A stretch of DNA of 64,000 bases from Acinetobacter sp. WCHA55 (GTDB lineage: Bacteria > Pseudomonadota > Gammaproteobacteria > Pseudomonadales > Moraxellaceae): positions 1,860,001 through 1,924,000 of the forward strand of contig NZ_CP032286.1 in assembly GCF_002165305.2 (NCBI RefSeq), read 5' to 3'. The notes under the pieces are model-generated. The model ran no database searches. It saw only the letters and a program-made list of their open reading frames with translations, and was not told where the DNA came from. The first letter of the stretch is position 1; the number at the start of each line of letters is the position of its first letter. Positions 37,538 through 46,190 of this stretch are shown one piece after another. Both the position numbers and the translations under genes were made by a program.

Positions 37538-38364
37538 TCGACGACTCACTTCAGATTTCAGTATCTAAGCAAGCTAAGCTGCTGAAAGTCTCCCGTGGTT
37601 GTTATTACTATCGCCCAAAACCTGTGAGTGCATCAGATCTGAAGCTGATGCGATGTATTGATGAATTACATATGCAATATCCTTTTGCAGGCAGTCGTAT
37701 GATGCGTGATTTGTTGAATCGTCAAGGACATCATATAGGACGACGTCATACACGTACTTTAATGAAGAAAATGGGTATTCAGGCGTTATATTGCAAACCA
37801 AATTTAAGCCAGGCTAATCAAGCTCACCGTAAATATCCATATCTGCTCAAAGGGTTGGCTATTCAGCGCAGTAATCAAGTGTGGTCTACGGATATAACGT
37901 ATATCCCTATGGCAAAAGGCTTTGTTTATTTATGTGCTGTGATTGATTGGCATAGCCGCAAGGTACTTGCGCATAGGGTATCGATTAGTATGGAGGTGGA
38001 TTTTTGTATTTCGGCTTTAAATGAAGCGATTGAAAAATATGGTCGACCTGAAATATTTAATACAGACCAAGGCAGCCAGTTTACCAGTGATGCATTTATT
38101 GATGTATTGAAATCAAATGGCATTCAAATCAGTATGGATGGTAAAGGTCGATGGGTAGATAATGTGATGGTTGAACGATTATGGCGGAGCGTTAAATATG
38201 AAGAGGTGTATCTCAAAGCTTATAGCAGTGTCACAGATGCGAAAAAGCAATTAAGTGCATATTTTGAGTTTTATAATTTGAAACGACCTCATTCGAGTCT
38301 AGACAAAATGACACCAAATGAGTTTTACTATGATCAGCTACCCCAACAAAACAAGGTGGCTTAA
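37486..38364 (+). CDS. IS3-family transposase OrfB, made as OrfAB by -1 frameshifting
   Basis: The frame is open from just after an upstream stop at 37483. It encodes an rve-type integrase core after QISVSKQAKLLKVSRGCYYY. The DDE residues are in WSTDITYIPM, NTDQGSQFTS and the Glu of RLWRSVKYEEVYLKAY. The C-terminus is RPHSSLDKMTPNEFY. No disabling stop is seen. A GTG at 37624 could give a shorter free OrfB. Confidence 0.9.
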   Translation, partial: FFRRCVEETGPLQPQKLIDDSLQISVSKQAKLLKVSRGCYYYRPKPVSASDLKLMRCIDELHMQYPFAGSRMMRDLLNRQGHHIGRRHTRTLMKKMGIQALYCKPNLSQANQAHRKYPYLLKGLAIQRSNQVWSTDITYIPMAKGFVYLCAVIDWHSRKVLAHRVSISMEVDFCISALNEAIEKYGRPEIFNTDQGSQFTSDAFIDVLKSNGIQISMDGKGRWVDNVMVERLWRSVKYEEVYLKAYSSVTDAKKQLSAYFEFYNLKRPHSSLDKMTPNEFYYDQLPQQNKVA

Positions 38365-38797
38365 CTAGAGCGGAATATCACTTATAAATACGCTTTTAGT
38401 TGTTCAAACAAGTGGGACCACCTCTAACTGAGGAAGAAAATTCCAAATGTCACTCAAAAAATGCTCACTAGACAATTACGTGAACTTGAGGAGGATCAAC
38501 TGATTCTACGAAAGGTTTATGCCGTTGTTCCACCTAAAGTAGAATATCGATTATCTACACTCGGCACTTCTTTAGCACCTATTTTGGTTGCATTAAAACA
38601 ATGGGGGGATAAAAATATTGGTTTATTTGGGAAACCCATTATGCCTTTAGAATCAGAATAAAACTTCAATCTGTTTTACGTCACTTACAGTCCAATATTT
38701 TCTAGAAATACTGTTGTTTCATAGCTTACACACCATTTCAGTAACTTCTATAAAAAGCACGTTCTTAAAAACCGCTATGTATAAAATTAACCGACCA

Positions 38798-38828
38798 TAA
38801 AAAAGCCTAATCTGTGAAGACTAGGCTA
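38798..38828 (-). terminator. Hairpin terminator downstream of the decayed tRNA
   Basis: The stem AGCCTA/TAGGCT, extended by TCT/AGA, is followed leftward by a T-run. It lies 20 bases after the 3' end of the tRNA copy, as in a normal tRNA gene unit. Confidence 0.65.
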
Positions 38829-38848
38829 TAAACTTTGAATCTTTTCGT

Positions 38849-38924
<76 letters not shown>

Positions 38925-39342
38925 TCAACGAGTTAGCCTTATACGCCCTAAGCACACACAAAGCAAACTTTATTTGTAATATAAGCAGTTATTACATGAG
39001 CAGCATAAAAATACTAGCGCTTAACCAATACTTGCTTCAGTGATGAAAGGCTCAAAAGTGCTTAATCTTGTTTTTTTCACTGTCTAAAAACGACTTACGC
39101 TCTTCAGACCATATTGATTTCCTAAAATCAAGACCCGAATTACTTGAAGCCCAATCAGAAACTGTACTTTAAACAAAAGTATTATCAGCGAAAACTAATT
39201 TTGTCTTCCTTCCTACACTACTTATAAAAACTTTATGTGTAGGCAAGAAACCAAATATACTTATTTGGGTATAATGTATTCATAGGTTTCAGACATAGAA
39301 AAAGTACTTAAACGACAGCCCCACTATACCATTTTAACTCTT
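38925..39342. other. Intergenic stretch in the island
   Basis: I see no gene with a start and a ribosome binding site. On the minus strand a frame of about 38 codons without a start (around 39054-39167, reading VSDWASSNSGLDFRKSIWSE) looks protein-like and may be the tail of a lost gene. Otherwise it is AT-rich. Confidence 0.4.
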
Positions 39343-39372
39343 GAAAAAGCCCACCATTTGGCAAGCTTTTTC
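39343..39372 (-). terminator. Intrinsic terminator of the 42-residue lipoprotein gene
   Basis: The stem GAAAAAGC/GCTTTTTC has a loop of about 14 bases. It begins directly after the stop codon and ends in T residues read leftward. Confidence 0.75.
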
Positions 39373-39501
39373 TTATTGATCTTTATCCATAGAATGTGGT
39401 GTTGTGGTTTTATCCTGCTCTTTCGTATCTGTATCTCTTTTTTGGCATGCCGTTAATCCAAGCATTAAAACTAAACTTACTATTGCAAATATTTTCATCA
39501 T
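39373..39501 (-). CDS. Very small lipoprotein (42 residues)
   Basis: The peptide begins MMKIFAIVSLVLMLGLTACQ, a typical lipoprotein signal with LTAC and the lipidated Cys at residue 19. Only about 24 polar residues follow, Lys/Asp/Thr-rich and ending HSMDKDQ. An AGG site lies just upstream and a terminator sits right after the stop. The entire gene is below usual size cut-offs. The function could resemble entericidin-like toxins, but that is a guess. Confidence 0.65.
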   Translation of the reverse strand: MMKIFAIVSLVLMLGLTACQKRDTDTKEQDKTTTPHSMDKDQ

Positions 39502-39602
39502 TTTTGCCTAGCACGATTTAAAAATATAACTTATCAAAATCTAAAAATTTGAATGTTTAATTTATGAAACAACCTCATTCTCTTTCTTTACAAATTAGGT
39601 AC

Positions 39603-39872
39603 CTAGCGATTTAGAGCTTTCTGAGCCCAATGAATAAATTTGTCCTTTTCATGGAAATGAGGAATATTTAATAAGTGAATATGAGTAACCTCACCGAAAT
39701 TACCTGAAATTATATTGGGTGCCAAAACAATAAAATCGCTCTTGTCCCCCACATGTAACTCCCTAAAAAACTCCATAACTTTAAAATGAAGATTCAGAGC
39801 GGCGAATCCCTCCCTTTCCATTAGAAAGTCGTAGATCTGGCTGAGTATATGTAGTTCAAATTTTTTGTTCAT
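39603..39872 (-). CDS. Hypothetical protein
   Basis: The 89-residue protein begins MNKKFELHILSQIYDFLMER and has a central VGDKSDFIVLAPNIISGNFG segment, with a His-rich turn (IPHFHEKDKFIHWAQKAL). It has no signal peptide or transmembrane segment. I do not recognise the family. It lies in the island beside a phage-type gene and may be phage-derived. Confidence 0.55.
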   Translation of the reverse strand: MNKKFELHILSQIYDFLMEREGFAALNLHFKVMEFFRELHVGDKSDFIVLAPNIISGNFGEVTHIHLLNIPHFHEKDKFIHWAQKALNR

Positions 39873-40130
39873 CTTATTCTATTCTCATATTTATTTTAAC
39901 GATCGGTACAATTTAACCTAATTTTATTTTTTGTTAAAGTAGAGAAAAAACAACCTCTGTAGAATCAATTGAACTGGGTTAATGAAATATCATTGTCAAA
40001 TTTTATTTTATTCTAAAAAAAATCTAACGTAAGAACACATTAAATACAAATGATTCTCAATTAATATTATCTTAATTTTAAACATAATACCCTAAATGTG
40101 CCTCCTCATCCCTATTGCAAACGCTCTACA

Positions 40131-40427
40131 TCACTTATCAAAAATAGCGGGCTTACGATATAAATTAAGCAAAGAGAGTACAGGTATCGGTAGGTAGTTA
40201 CCATTCACTGAAGTCTCTCCCCCATCTTTTCTGTGCTGCTCCCAGTATTCAATTAATAGTAAAGCAGCCTGTTTAATGGCAGATGGATATTCTGATCCAA
40301 AATTATCTGTAATATAATTTTTAATTATAGCGTCAGCAGCAACAATAAAGCTTTTTAATGAAACATCATTGCTATCATCGGCATAGTGTAAGTGGCGCTT
40401 CACTTCATGTAATTCAACAATACTCAT
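40131..40427 (-). CDS. Phage gp6-like head-tail connector protein (orphan)
   Basis: The 98-residue protein starts MSIVELHEVKRHLHYADDSND and has the helical pattern of the gp6-like connector family: SLKSFIVAADAIIKNYI, then a short loop and AIKQAALLLIEYWEQHR, ending LSLLNLYRKPAIF. In tailed phages it forms a ring between the portal and the tail. No other phage structural gene is near, so this is a leftover of a decayed prophage. Confidence 0.8.
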   Translation of the reverse strand: MSIVELHEVKRHLHYADDSNDVSLKSFIVAADAIIKNYITDNFGSEYPSAIKQAALLLIEYWEQHRKDGGETSVNGNYLPIPVLSLLNLYRKPAIFDK

Positions 40428-40715
40428 AAATCACTCCATTTTTCCGAGTCAGCTTACACTTTCATCACTAAACTCGTTCCTAGAGTCTTTTACGGTGTCA
40501 TAGCAAATATCACAATTTCACCTCATTTCTATTCTCATATTGATTACATGGCATTGAAATCCCTTTATCTAGGGATTTTTCTACTATTGCTAATAAATCC
40601 TTCAAAAGATTTTTTATAACCAAATTAAGATTTGTTCATATCATTTTTCAGTAAGGCCATTACGCCCTAAAGATTGAGCCCCCTTAACAACCAAGCAATA
40701 AAATTAATTGCCACT

Positions 40716-40747
40716 AAAAAACCCGCTTTATGTAGCGGGTTTTTTTA
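40716..40747 (-). terminator. Terminator after the cold-shock pseudogene
   Basis: The stem AAAACCCGCT/AGCGGGTTTT has a T-run on the leftward strand; this lies 15 bases beyond the stop. It also has a T-run on the rightward strand. Confidence 0.85.
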
Positions 40748-40761
40748 ATTCGCAGTATTTT

Positions 40762-40971
40762 TTAGATTACTGTGATAGAGCTTGCTTGAGGGCCTTTTTT
40801 GCCAGCTACAATCGTAAACTGAACACGTTGACCTTCATTCAACACTTTGAAACCGTTTGACTGGATTTCGCTAAAGTGTGCAAAAACGTCTTCTCCAGTA
40901 TCGCTAGAAATAAAACCAAAACCTTTAGTTTCATTAAATCACTTAACGGTACCAGTTGTAATGTTTGACAT
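40762..40971 (-). pseudogene. Cold-shock protein (CspA family), interrupted by a nonsense codon
   Basis: The 70-codon frame reads MSNITTGTVK, stop, [24 protein letters not shown] and continues to the end in full agreement with CspA proteins. TGA replaces the conserved Trp (TGG) of the VKWFN motif at codon 11, a single-base change. RNP1 (KGFGFI) and RNP2 (VFAHF) motifs are intact. There is no usable start after the stop, so the product is probably lost. Confidence 0.9.
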
Positions 40972-41495
40972 AAATATTCTCTTAAATTTTGAAAAATATA
41001 AGAATTAATATTTTAAATCATATACATCGGGTAAACCGCAGATTCAAATAATGTGCGAGATAACTTTAGTAAATACAATAAATAATTCAGATATACCGTC
41101 ACTATAAGCTTTTTATTGTGTAATAGATAGGTGTTAACATATTATTTTATTACTCTCCCCTAACTCCACATGAAATGCTTTTTTATCCATATTGATAAGA
41201 AAATCTTCACTAAAATCAAAAAAAGCTTGTTTAACAGCTTCTAGCTAGTAGTTTTTTACTAGTATCAACTCAACTTGATAGGTAACGTCCTATATTTTCA
41301 TTTCAGCATGTCGCCAAAAATTAAAGCAGGGCTATCCCAAATTTTTTAGAGAGTCCATACAGTCTATTTCGGGCTTGATTGATTAAAAAAGAATATTTAA
41401 AAATGGAAGCGTCATGAGTTAAGCTCCCCTTAAACTATTGCTTAAATTCTGTACCAAAATAAAACCGATAACAGACTGAATAATATTCATTCTTT
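40972..41495. other. AT-rich stretch at the right edge of the island
   Basis: There is no complete gene. The first part presumably was the long 5' leader of the cold-shock gene. On the minus strand a startless frame of about 36 codons (near 41139-41250, with KQAFFDFSEDFLINMDKKAF) looks like the end of a lost gene. No integrase or attachment sequence was recognised. Confidence 0.4.
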
Positions 41496-41567
41496 TTAAC
41501 AACCGAACCCACCTAACATCGGAACAATAATCAAATGATTTGACAGCGTATACCGACCAATATACAT
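41496..41567 (-). pseudogene. Truncated remnant of the dusB start
   Basis: The first 16 codons translate as MYIGRYTLSNHLIIVP, matching the true DusB start (MYIGPYQLSNNLIVAP), then diverge into MLGGFGC and a stop. It is in the same orientation and position relative to the repeat as intact dusB at 32142. It marks the right-hand junction of the inserted region. Confidence 0.8.
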
Positions 41568-41655
41568 ATAAATTCATCACTTTTTCGACCGACATAGTAT
41601 ACTGCACCTGCTGTTTCGGCTCACCTTATATCATGTGTTCTCTGTTTATGAATAA
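41529..41655. repeat. Right copy of the island-flanking repeat
   Basis: It is the partner of 32104-32230 (about 84% identical, gapless, offset 9425). It contains the dusB remnant, the intergenic spacer and the first two codons of the DUF1615 lipoprotein gene. Divergence between the copies is clearly higher than expected from a recent local duplication. Confidence 0.85.
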
Positions 41656-42853
41656 AAAGCTGTTTCTTTCTTCTGGTTTAAAAACGCTAAGTGTCTTGGC
41701 CATATCTATAGGCTTAACTGCCTGCGGTGATCGTTCATGGTGGACAGATGATGAGCCTAAGCTCAATGCTGAACAAATCGCACGCATCATTCCCGGACGT
41801 GTAAATGACCGCCGTTCATGGGCTGAAGATATTTACGATATTTCAGAGCAGTTTGGTATTCCGCAAAATAAAGAGAATATGTGTTCGATCATTGCCGTGG
41901 TTGATCAAGAGTCTAACTTTGTTGCAGATCCGCAAGTTTATGGTTTGGGTGAAAAAGCGGTGAAAGAAGTACAAGATCGTTTAGATGAAAAATTTAAAGA
42001 TAAGCTCGGCGATGCCATTGGTGGCACCATCGCAGGTTATTTCCAACAGGTTTTAAAAGAGCAACCGAGTCCTGAAGATAACTACTTAAGTCAAATGCGC
42101 CGCGTTAAAACAGAACGTGAACTGGATGAACTGTACCGTGAAATTTTTGACTATATGTCAAAGCATTATCACGTCAGCGCACTCACAGGCGCAGCGAAAC
42201 TTGTCGGTCAGGACGTGGGTGAAAAAATGAATCCGATTACCACGTTGGGTTCAATGCAAGTACACATCGGTTATGCCAAAGACAATAAACGTGAAGGTGG
42301 CAGCATGGCTGACTTACGTACTGACCTTTATAGTCAATATGGTGGTCTGTACTACGGCATCCACCGACTGATGATGTACCCTGCTGACTATGACAAACCC
42401 CTTTACCGTTTTGCCGACTATAATTCAGGTATGTACTCAAGTCGAAATGCAGCCTTCCAAAGTATGTTGAATGACTTAACTGAAGCTGAGCTTGATTTAG
42501 ACGGTGACTTGTTACTTTATGGTAAAGATGGCTCACCTAAATCTGCAAAGAGTCAATCAGAACGCGAACTCATCAGTGTTTTCGCCCAGCATAATATTTT
42601 GGTTACTCCACGTCAAATTCGCTCTGACCTGAAAAAAGAGAAAGAGAAAAAATTTGAAGATACAGCAACCTATCGCGCTGTGACTAAGCTTTATCAAGAA
42701 GTCACTAAAAAAGAACCTTTCTATGCCATGATGCCAGAAGTCGTCATTTCTGGTCCAAAGCTCAGCCGTGACTATAATACCAACTGGTTTGCCACTCGTG
42801 TCAATGGACGTTATCAAACATGCATGCAACGTGCAAAGCACATAAAAATCTAG
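41648..42853 (+). CDS. DUF1615 family lipoprotein
   Basis: The 401-residue protein starts MNKKLFLSSGLKTLSVLAIS with lipobox LTAC (Cys near residue 25). The body contains the family landmarks RIIPGRVNDRRSWAEDIYDI, SIIAVVDQESNFVADPQVYGLG, TTLGSMQVHIGYAKD, GGLYYGIHRLMMYPADYD and FADYNSGMYSSRNAAFQ. The DQESNF segment and the overall layout resemble lytic transglycosylase-like folds, so a cell-wall role is possible, but the activity is untested. A longer frame from 41540 runs through the repeat and was rejected. The HAD gene overlaps its 3' end by 34 bases. Confidence 0.88.
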   Translation: MNKKLFLSSGLKTLSVLAISIGLTACGDRSWWTDDEPKLNAEQIARIIPGRVNDRRSWAEDIYDISEQFGIPQNKENMCSIIAVVDQESNFVADPQVYGLGEKAVKEVQDRLDEKFKDKLGDAIGGTIAGYFQQVLKEQPSPEDNYLSQMRRVKTERELDELYREIFDYMSKHYHVSALTGAAKLVGQDVGEKMNPITTLGSMQVHIGYAKDNKREGGSMADLRTDLYSQYGGLYYGIHRLMMYPADYDKPLYRFADYNSGMYSSRNAAFQSMLNDLTEAELDLDGDLLLYGKDGSPKSAKSQSERELISVFAQHNILVTPRQIRSDLKKEKEKKFEDTATYRAVTKLYQEVTKKEPFYAMMPEVVISGPKLSRDYNTNWFATRVNGRYQTCMQRAKHIKI

Positions 42854-43476
42854 CCTTATTTGACTTTGATGGCACCCTGTATGACAAAGACAGTTTTACG
42901 GGGTTCATTTTCTATGTACATTCAAAGCGGCATATTGCTTTACAAGGCTTAAAAGTCCTGCCTTATATTCAAAGTTATTATTTGGGTTTTTATCCTGCCC
43001 ATCATATGCGCTCTAAACTCTTCCATGCGATGTTTAAGCAAGCGGAAGTGAACGAAATTGACGCTTATGCAAAACGCTATGCAGAACTTTTAATCAAAGG
43101 ACTCAACCCAGCACTCTATAGCCAACTGAAGCAACACCAAAGTTTGGGTGATGATGTGGTTTTGGTCTCAGCCTCAATTGATATCTATTTAAAATATGTG
43201 TGTGAAATACTCTCAATTGATCTGATCTGCACCCAAGTTGAACAAGACCAACAACGCTATACAGGGCGTTATCTTACTGCGGACTGTAGTTGTGAGTACA
43301 AAGCTCAACGTATCCAAGAAAGATATGAGCTGGATAGCTATCATGCCGTTTATGCTTATGGAAACAGTATTGAAGATAAGCAAATGTTATCTTTGGCCGA
43401 TTTTAGCTACTTGGTAGGGACAGATTTAAGCCTTCCCGACTTGTCAAAAACATCAAATCATCGTCAAATAAGCTAA
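42820..43476 (+). CDS. HAD-superfamily hydrolase (HAD-IB, SerB-like)
   Basis: The 218-residue protein has motif I FDFDGTLYDKDSF (nucleophile Asp), motif II VLVSASIDIYLKYV, and motif IV AYGNSIEDKQMLSLAD. HAD-IB enzymes are phosphatases related to phosphoserine phosphatase. The substrate is unknown. Translation starts inside the DUF1615 gene, so the two are coupled. Confidence 0.88.
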   Translation: MHATCKAHKNLALFDFDGTLYDKDSFTGFIFYVHSKRHIALQGLKVLPYIQSYYLGFYPAHHMRSKLFHAMFKQAEVNEIDAYAKRYAELLIKGLNPALYSQLKQHQSLGDDVVLVSASIDIYLKYVCEILSIDLICTQVEQDQQRYTGRYLTADCSCEYKAQRIQERYELDSYHAVYAYGNSIEDKQMLSLADFSYLVGTDLSLPDLSKTSNHRQIS

Positions 43477-43637
43477 TTATTAAGCTTAGATTAATAATTA
43501 ATCATATTAATTTTTTGAATATATTTGTTATTAAAATTCAGTATGTTTTATTTACCAAAAAATATATTTATGATAAATTTTACCTAATAAAAATATTTTG
43601 AGAACCAATCCACTTAAATTATAAAAAAGGCATCAGT

Positions 43638-43838
43638 ATGGAACAGTTATCTCCACCCAAGTATGTCAAAGGTCTTTCGATCAAATTCGGTGAAAGTCCC
43701 TTTGTGTTATTGGCGCAGTTCGCTTTTAATGCTTCAAAACAAAAATGGTTAAAACACGAAATCGAACATGTGCTCAATATCGCCAAACAAGGTGATTACA
43801 ATCACCTGGTAAAGACATTACGTCAATTTAGCAAATAA
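43638..43838 (+). CDS. Small conserved hypothetical protein
   Basis: The 66-residue protein (MEQLSPPKYVKGLSIKFGES, FVLLAQFAFNASKQKWLKHE) is basic, with a predicted alpha-helical C-terminus and no membrane segment. An AAAAGG site lies just upstream and a terminator directly after the stop. The family is not recognised. Confidence 0.6.
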   Translation: MEQLSPPKYVKGLSIKFGESPFVLLAQFAFNASKQKWLKHEIEHVLNIAKQGDYNHLVKTLRQFSK

Positions 43839-43839
43839 C

Positions 43840-43871
43840 AAAAAAGCCACTTCAAATGAAGTGGCTTTTTT
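43840..43871. terminator. Bidirectional terminator between the small protein and the desaturase gene
   Basis: The stem AAAGCCACTTCA/TGAAGTGGCTTT is flanked by an A-run and a T-run. Confidence 0.92.
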
Positions 43872-43873
43872 AC

Positions 43874-44968
43874 TTACTTTTTAAAGGGAAACGCATATTT
43901 CACAATACGTTTGATGACGCTACCATACTGTTTTACTAAGCTGGCATTGTTATAGTTAATGCCATACTTTTCACACACTGCTTGTACTTTCGGTGCCATT
44001 TTACGGTAACGACGCGCAGGTACATCTGGGTATAAGTGATGCTCAATTTGATGGCTTAAGTGGCCTGTCAAAATATGGAATGCTTCTGAACCTGTTAAAT
44101 TCGACGAACCACGAATTTGGCGCATGTACCAATGTCCACGGCTTTCATTTTCCAATACTTTTTTCGGGAAAACTTCGACATCTTTGGTGAAGTGACCACA
44201 GAAAATCACACTAAATGTCCACATATTACGAATACCATTTGCAACCAAATTCCCTGTAAACACAGGCAACGCCGCAGGTCCTGCAATGAGTGGGAAAAAC
44301 ACATAATCTTTAAACAATTGTTTACCAATTTTGCGCTGCATAGGTTTCCATTCAGCTAAAGTCTGCGCTTTGCTTTTACGCCCCTTGAAGTATTTGCCTA
44401 ATTCCAAGTTTTGGATCGCAACGCCCCATTGGAACAACAAACAAAATGGAATGCTATAAATCGGTTGTAATAAATAACCTGGTTTCCAACGTTGTTCTGG
44501 GAATAATCGAAGCAGACCATAGCCAATGTCATCATCCATGCCTTTAATATTGGTATAAGTATGATGCTTATAGTTATGAGTCTGACGCCAATTGTCTGCT
44601 GTACCTACGATGTCCCACTCATAATTTTGACCATTAAACTTAGGGTCATTCATCCAGTCATATTGACCGTGCATCACGTTATGACCCAACTCCATGTTTT
44701 CCATAATCTTGGCAAAACTCAGTAGACCAGTGCCCAACACCCATGCTGGTGGGAACCAACCTGCAAACAAACATGCACGACCTGCGATAGACGCATAACG
44801 CACCGCTGCATAGACACGACGAATATATTGTGCATCTTTCTCGCCAATATCATCTAGTACTTCTTGCTTAATGGCATCTAGCTCACGTGCAAGCTCATCT
44901 AACTCAAATGTTGTTAACTCACGATTCTTCGGGTTTTTAAAATATTCAACTTTAACAGGCATATTCAT
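43874..44968 (-). CDS. Membrane fatty acid desaturase (acyl-lipid/acyl-CoA type)
   Basis: The 364-residue membrane protein has three histidine boxes: HNVMHGQYDW (HxxxH), HNYKHHTYTN (HxxxHH) and HQIEHHLYP (HxxHH), with Gln before the last. These bind the di-iron site that inserts cis double bonds. It is the second gene in an operon led by a ferredoxin-type reductase, 14 bases upstream. The divergent FabR-type regulator controls membrane unsaturation in related bacteria. Confidence 0.93.
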   Translation of the reverse strand: MNMPVKVEYFKNPKNRELTTFELDELARELDAIKQEVLDDIGEKDAQYIRRVYAAVRYASIAGRACLFAGWFPPAWVLGTGLLSFAKIMENMELGHNVMHGQYDWMNDPKFNGQNYEWDIVGTADNWRQTHNYKHHTYTNIKGMDDDIGYGLLRLFPEQRWKPGYLLQPIYSIPFCLLFQWGVAIQNLELGKYFKGRKSKAQTLAEWKPMQRKIGKQLFKDYVFFPLIAGPAALPVFTGNLVANGIRNMWTFSVIFCGHFTKDVEVFPKKVLENESRGHWYMRQIRGSSNLTGSEAFHILTGHLSHQIEHHLYPDVPARRYRKMAPKVQAVCEKYGINYNNASLVKQYGSVIKRIVKYAFPFKK

Positions 44969-44982
44969 TGTATTTATTCCCC

Positions 44983-46050
44983 TTATAAATCAACAATAAG
45001 ATCAGTTTGTGCCGTATTGACACAAATTTTTAGAAAATTACCAGGCTCAGAATTTTGTGCACCATTGACCAAGTTTTTGGTTGAACCTTCCACTTTGTTG
45101 CAAGCACATTTATTACAGATTCCCATACGGCAACCATGTTGAGGCTTGACATTTTGCTGTTCCAAACTTGCAAGAATAGATTGGCCTTTGGGAATACTTA
45201 AAATTTTCTTCGACTTTGTTAAGGTAATATTCACAAAACCAACATCATCATTTGCAAATGGACTCATGCTGAACGCTTCTGTTTTTAAGGTGTTGGCATG
45301 AGCGAAAAGCTGCTCAACCGTAGCCACAAACCCTGAAGGGCCACATGCATATACCGTTGCATTTTCAATCTGATCCAGTCCAGACATATGATTTTGGTTT
45401 AAACGTTCACCTTCATCTGACTCTTGGGTATAAAGCATGCTGAATGTGAAGCCAGAGTATTGTGCTGCCAACTGTTCAAAATATGCTTTGAAAGCTGCAT
45501 CAGTATGTTTTTTCACCCAATACATCAAATGTACAGGCTGCTTTTTCAGCTTGGCAGTCTGCTCTAAACGTTTCAGTAAACTCAGCATGGGGGTAATACC
45601 ACTGCCCGCAGCAAGTAAAATTAACTGTTGATCATTTACGGTTAATTGCATATCACCATAAGGCTGGCCGAATTCTAAAATATCGCCGATTTGAGCCTGT
45701 TCACATAGCCAATGACTTGCCTTGCCTTGGTCTACTTTTTTCACATTCAGCAAGACATGTTGCCCATCAATCTGGGTCAAACTATAGGTACGTTCATAAC
45801 GTACGCCTTGAACCACTACATATACAGGATGGTGCTGTCCCGCTTGCCCCATGTGGAAATGGCGGTTGGTTTGCAGCGTCAAACTCACCATATCGTTTGC
45901 CACTTGCTCTTTTTTTACCACTTTACCTAAAGCTTGGTGTATCGACCAAAGTGGATTGATTTTTTGAAGCCAAAAGTTAGCTGTATGTCGGTCTAAAACA
46001 CTCTCAGCATACTCAGTTAAAGGAGATTTAGTTTTTTCAAGGATCTGCAT
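44983..46050 (-). CDS. Ferredoxin-type reductase for the desaturase (FAD/2Fe-2S)
   Basis: This reductase of about 355 residues starts MQILEKTKSPLTEYAESVLD. It has an FAD-binding domain with RTYSLTQIDG, an NAD(P) domain with LLAAGSGITPMLSLL and YACGPSGFVATVEQLF, and a C-terminal 2Fe-2S domain with CRMGICNKC and a later Cys (LKICVNTA). It passes electrons from NAD(P)H to the desaturase. A longer start at 46068 (MAWSFT) is possible; neither has a clear ribosome binding site. Confidence 0.9.
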   Translation of the reverse strand: MQILEKTKSPLTEYAESVLDRHTANFWLQKINPLWSIHQALGKVVKKEQVANDMVSLTLQTNRHFHMGQAGQHHPVYVVVQGVRYERTYSLTQIDGQHVLLNVKKVDQGKASHWLCEQAQIGDILEFGQPYGDMQLTVNDQQLILLAAGSGITPMLSLLKRLEQTAKLKKQPVHLMYWVKKHTDAAFKAYFEQLAAQYSGFTFSMLYTQESDEGERLNQNHMSGLDQIENATVYACGPSGFVATVEQLFAHANTLKTEAFSMSPFANDDVGFVNITLTKSKKILSIPKGQSILASLEQQNVKPQHGCRMGICNKCACNKVEGSTKNLVNGAQNSEPGNFLKICVNTAQTDLIVDL

Positions 46051-46090
46051 AGTAAAGGACCACGCCATTGATTTTGAATTATTATACACA

Positions 46091-46114
46091 TGTATATATA
46101 TTTGTATATATATT
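46091..46114. promoter_or_regulatory. Tandem 12-base AT repeat in the fabR/desaturase divergent promoter
   Basis: Two perfect tandem copies of TGTATATATATT lie between the reductase start and fabR, followed at 46121-46135 by three GTTTC units. This is a likely promoter or operator region, possibly bound by the FabR-type protein. Confidence 0.55.
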
Positions 46115-46190
46115 CTTATTGTTTCGTTTCGTTTCACAATGCCGACCAGTGGAGCTATAATGAACTGATTGATTTAATTGCTTGATAAAT

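Larger units (their letters stand above)
37144..38425 (+). mobile_element. IS3-family insertion sequence, apparently intact
   Basis: The element is 1282 bases long with related ends starting AGAGATGG (left) and AGAGGTGG (right, reverse complement); both then carry TTTGAACAACT and TATAAGTGATATTC blocks. It is flanked by a 3-base duplication AAC (37141-37143 and 38426-38428). It carries orfA and orfB in the -1 arrangement with a U_UUU_UUA slippery site, so it may still be active. Confidence 0.93.
37005..38661 (+). pseudogene. HxlR-family transcriptional regulator, split by an IS3-family element
   Basis: The 5' part (37005-37143) encodes MGKLKHSRFDCTPGCSVEAA and GKWKSIILWHLLEDDVLRFNE. The 3' part resumes at 38426-38661 with [20 protein letters not shown] and ends [13 protein letters not shown]. 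Removing the insertion and one AAC copy restores a continuous HxlR protein of about 125 residues with a winged helix. It is divergent from the quinone oxidoreductase gene. As it stands it should be non-functional, though the 3' part could start internally. Confidence 0.92.

Noticed and set aside
39054..39167. Startless protein-like minus-strand frame (VSDWASSNSGLDFRKSIWSE)
   Set aside because: It has no start codon or ribosome binding site and is only about 38 codons. It may be a relic, but a family could not be named.
41419..41607. 62-codon minus-strand frame at the repeat
   Set aside because: It is out of frame with the dusB remnant, which is the meaningful reading here.
41540..41647. N-terminal extension of the DUF1615 protein
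   Set aside because: The extra 36 codons run through the repeat and the dusB remnant, and place the lipoprotein signal internally. The ATG at 41648 gives a clean signal peptide.
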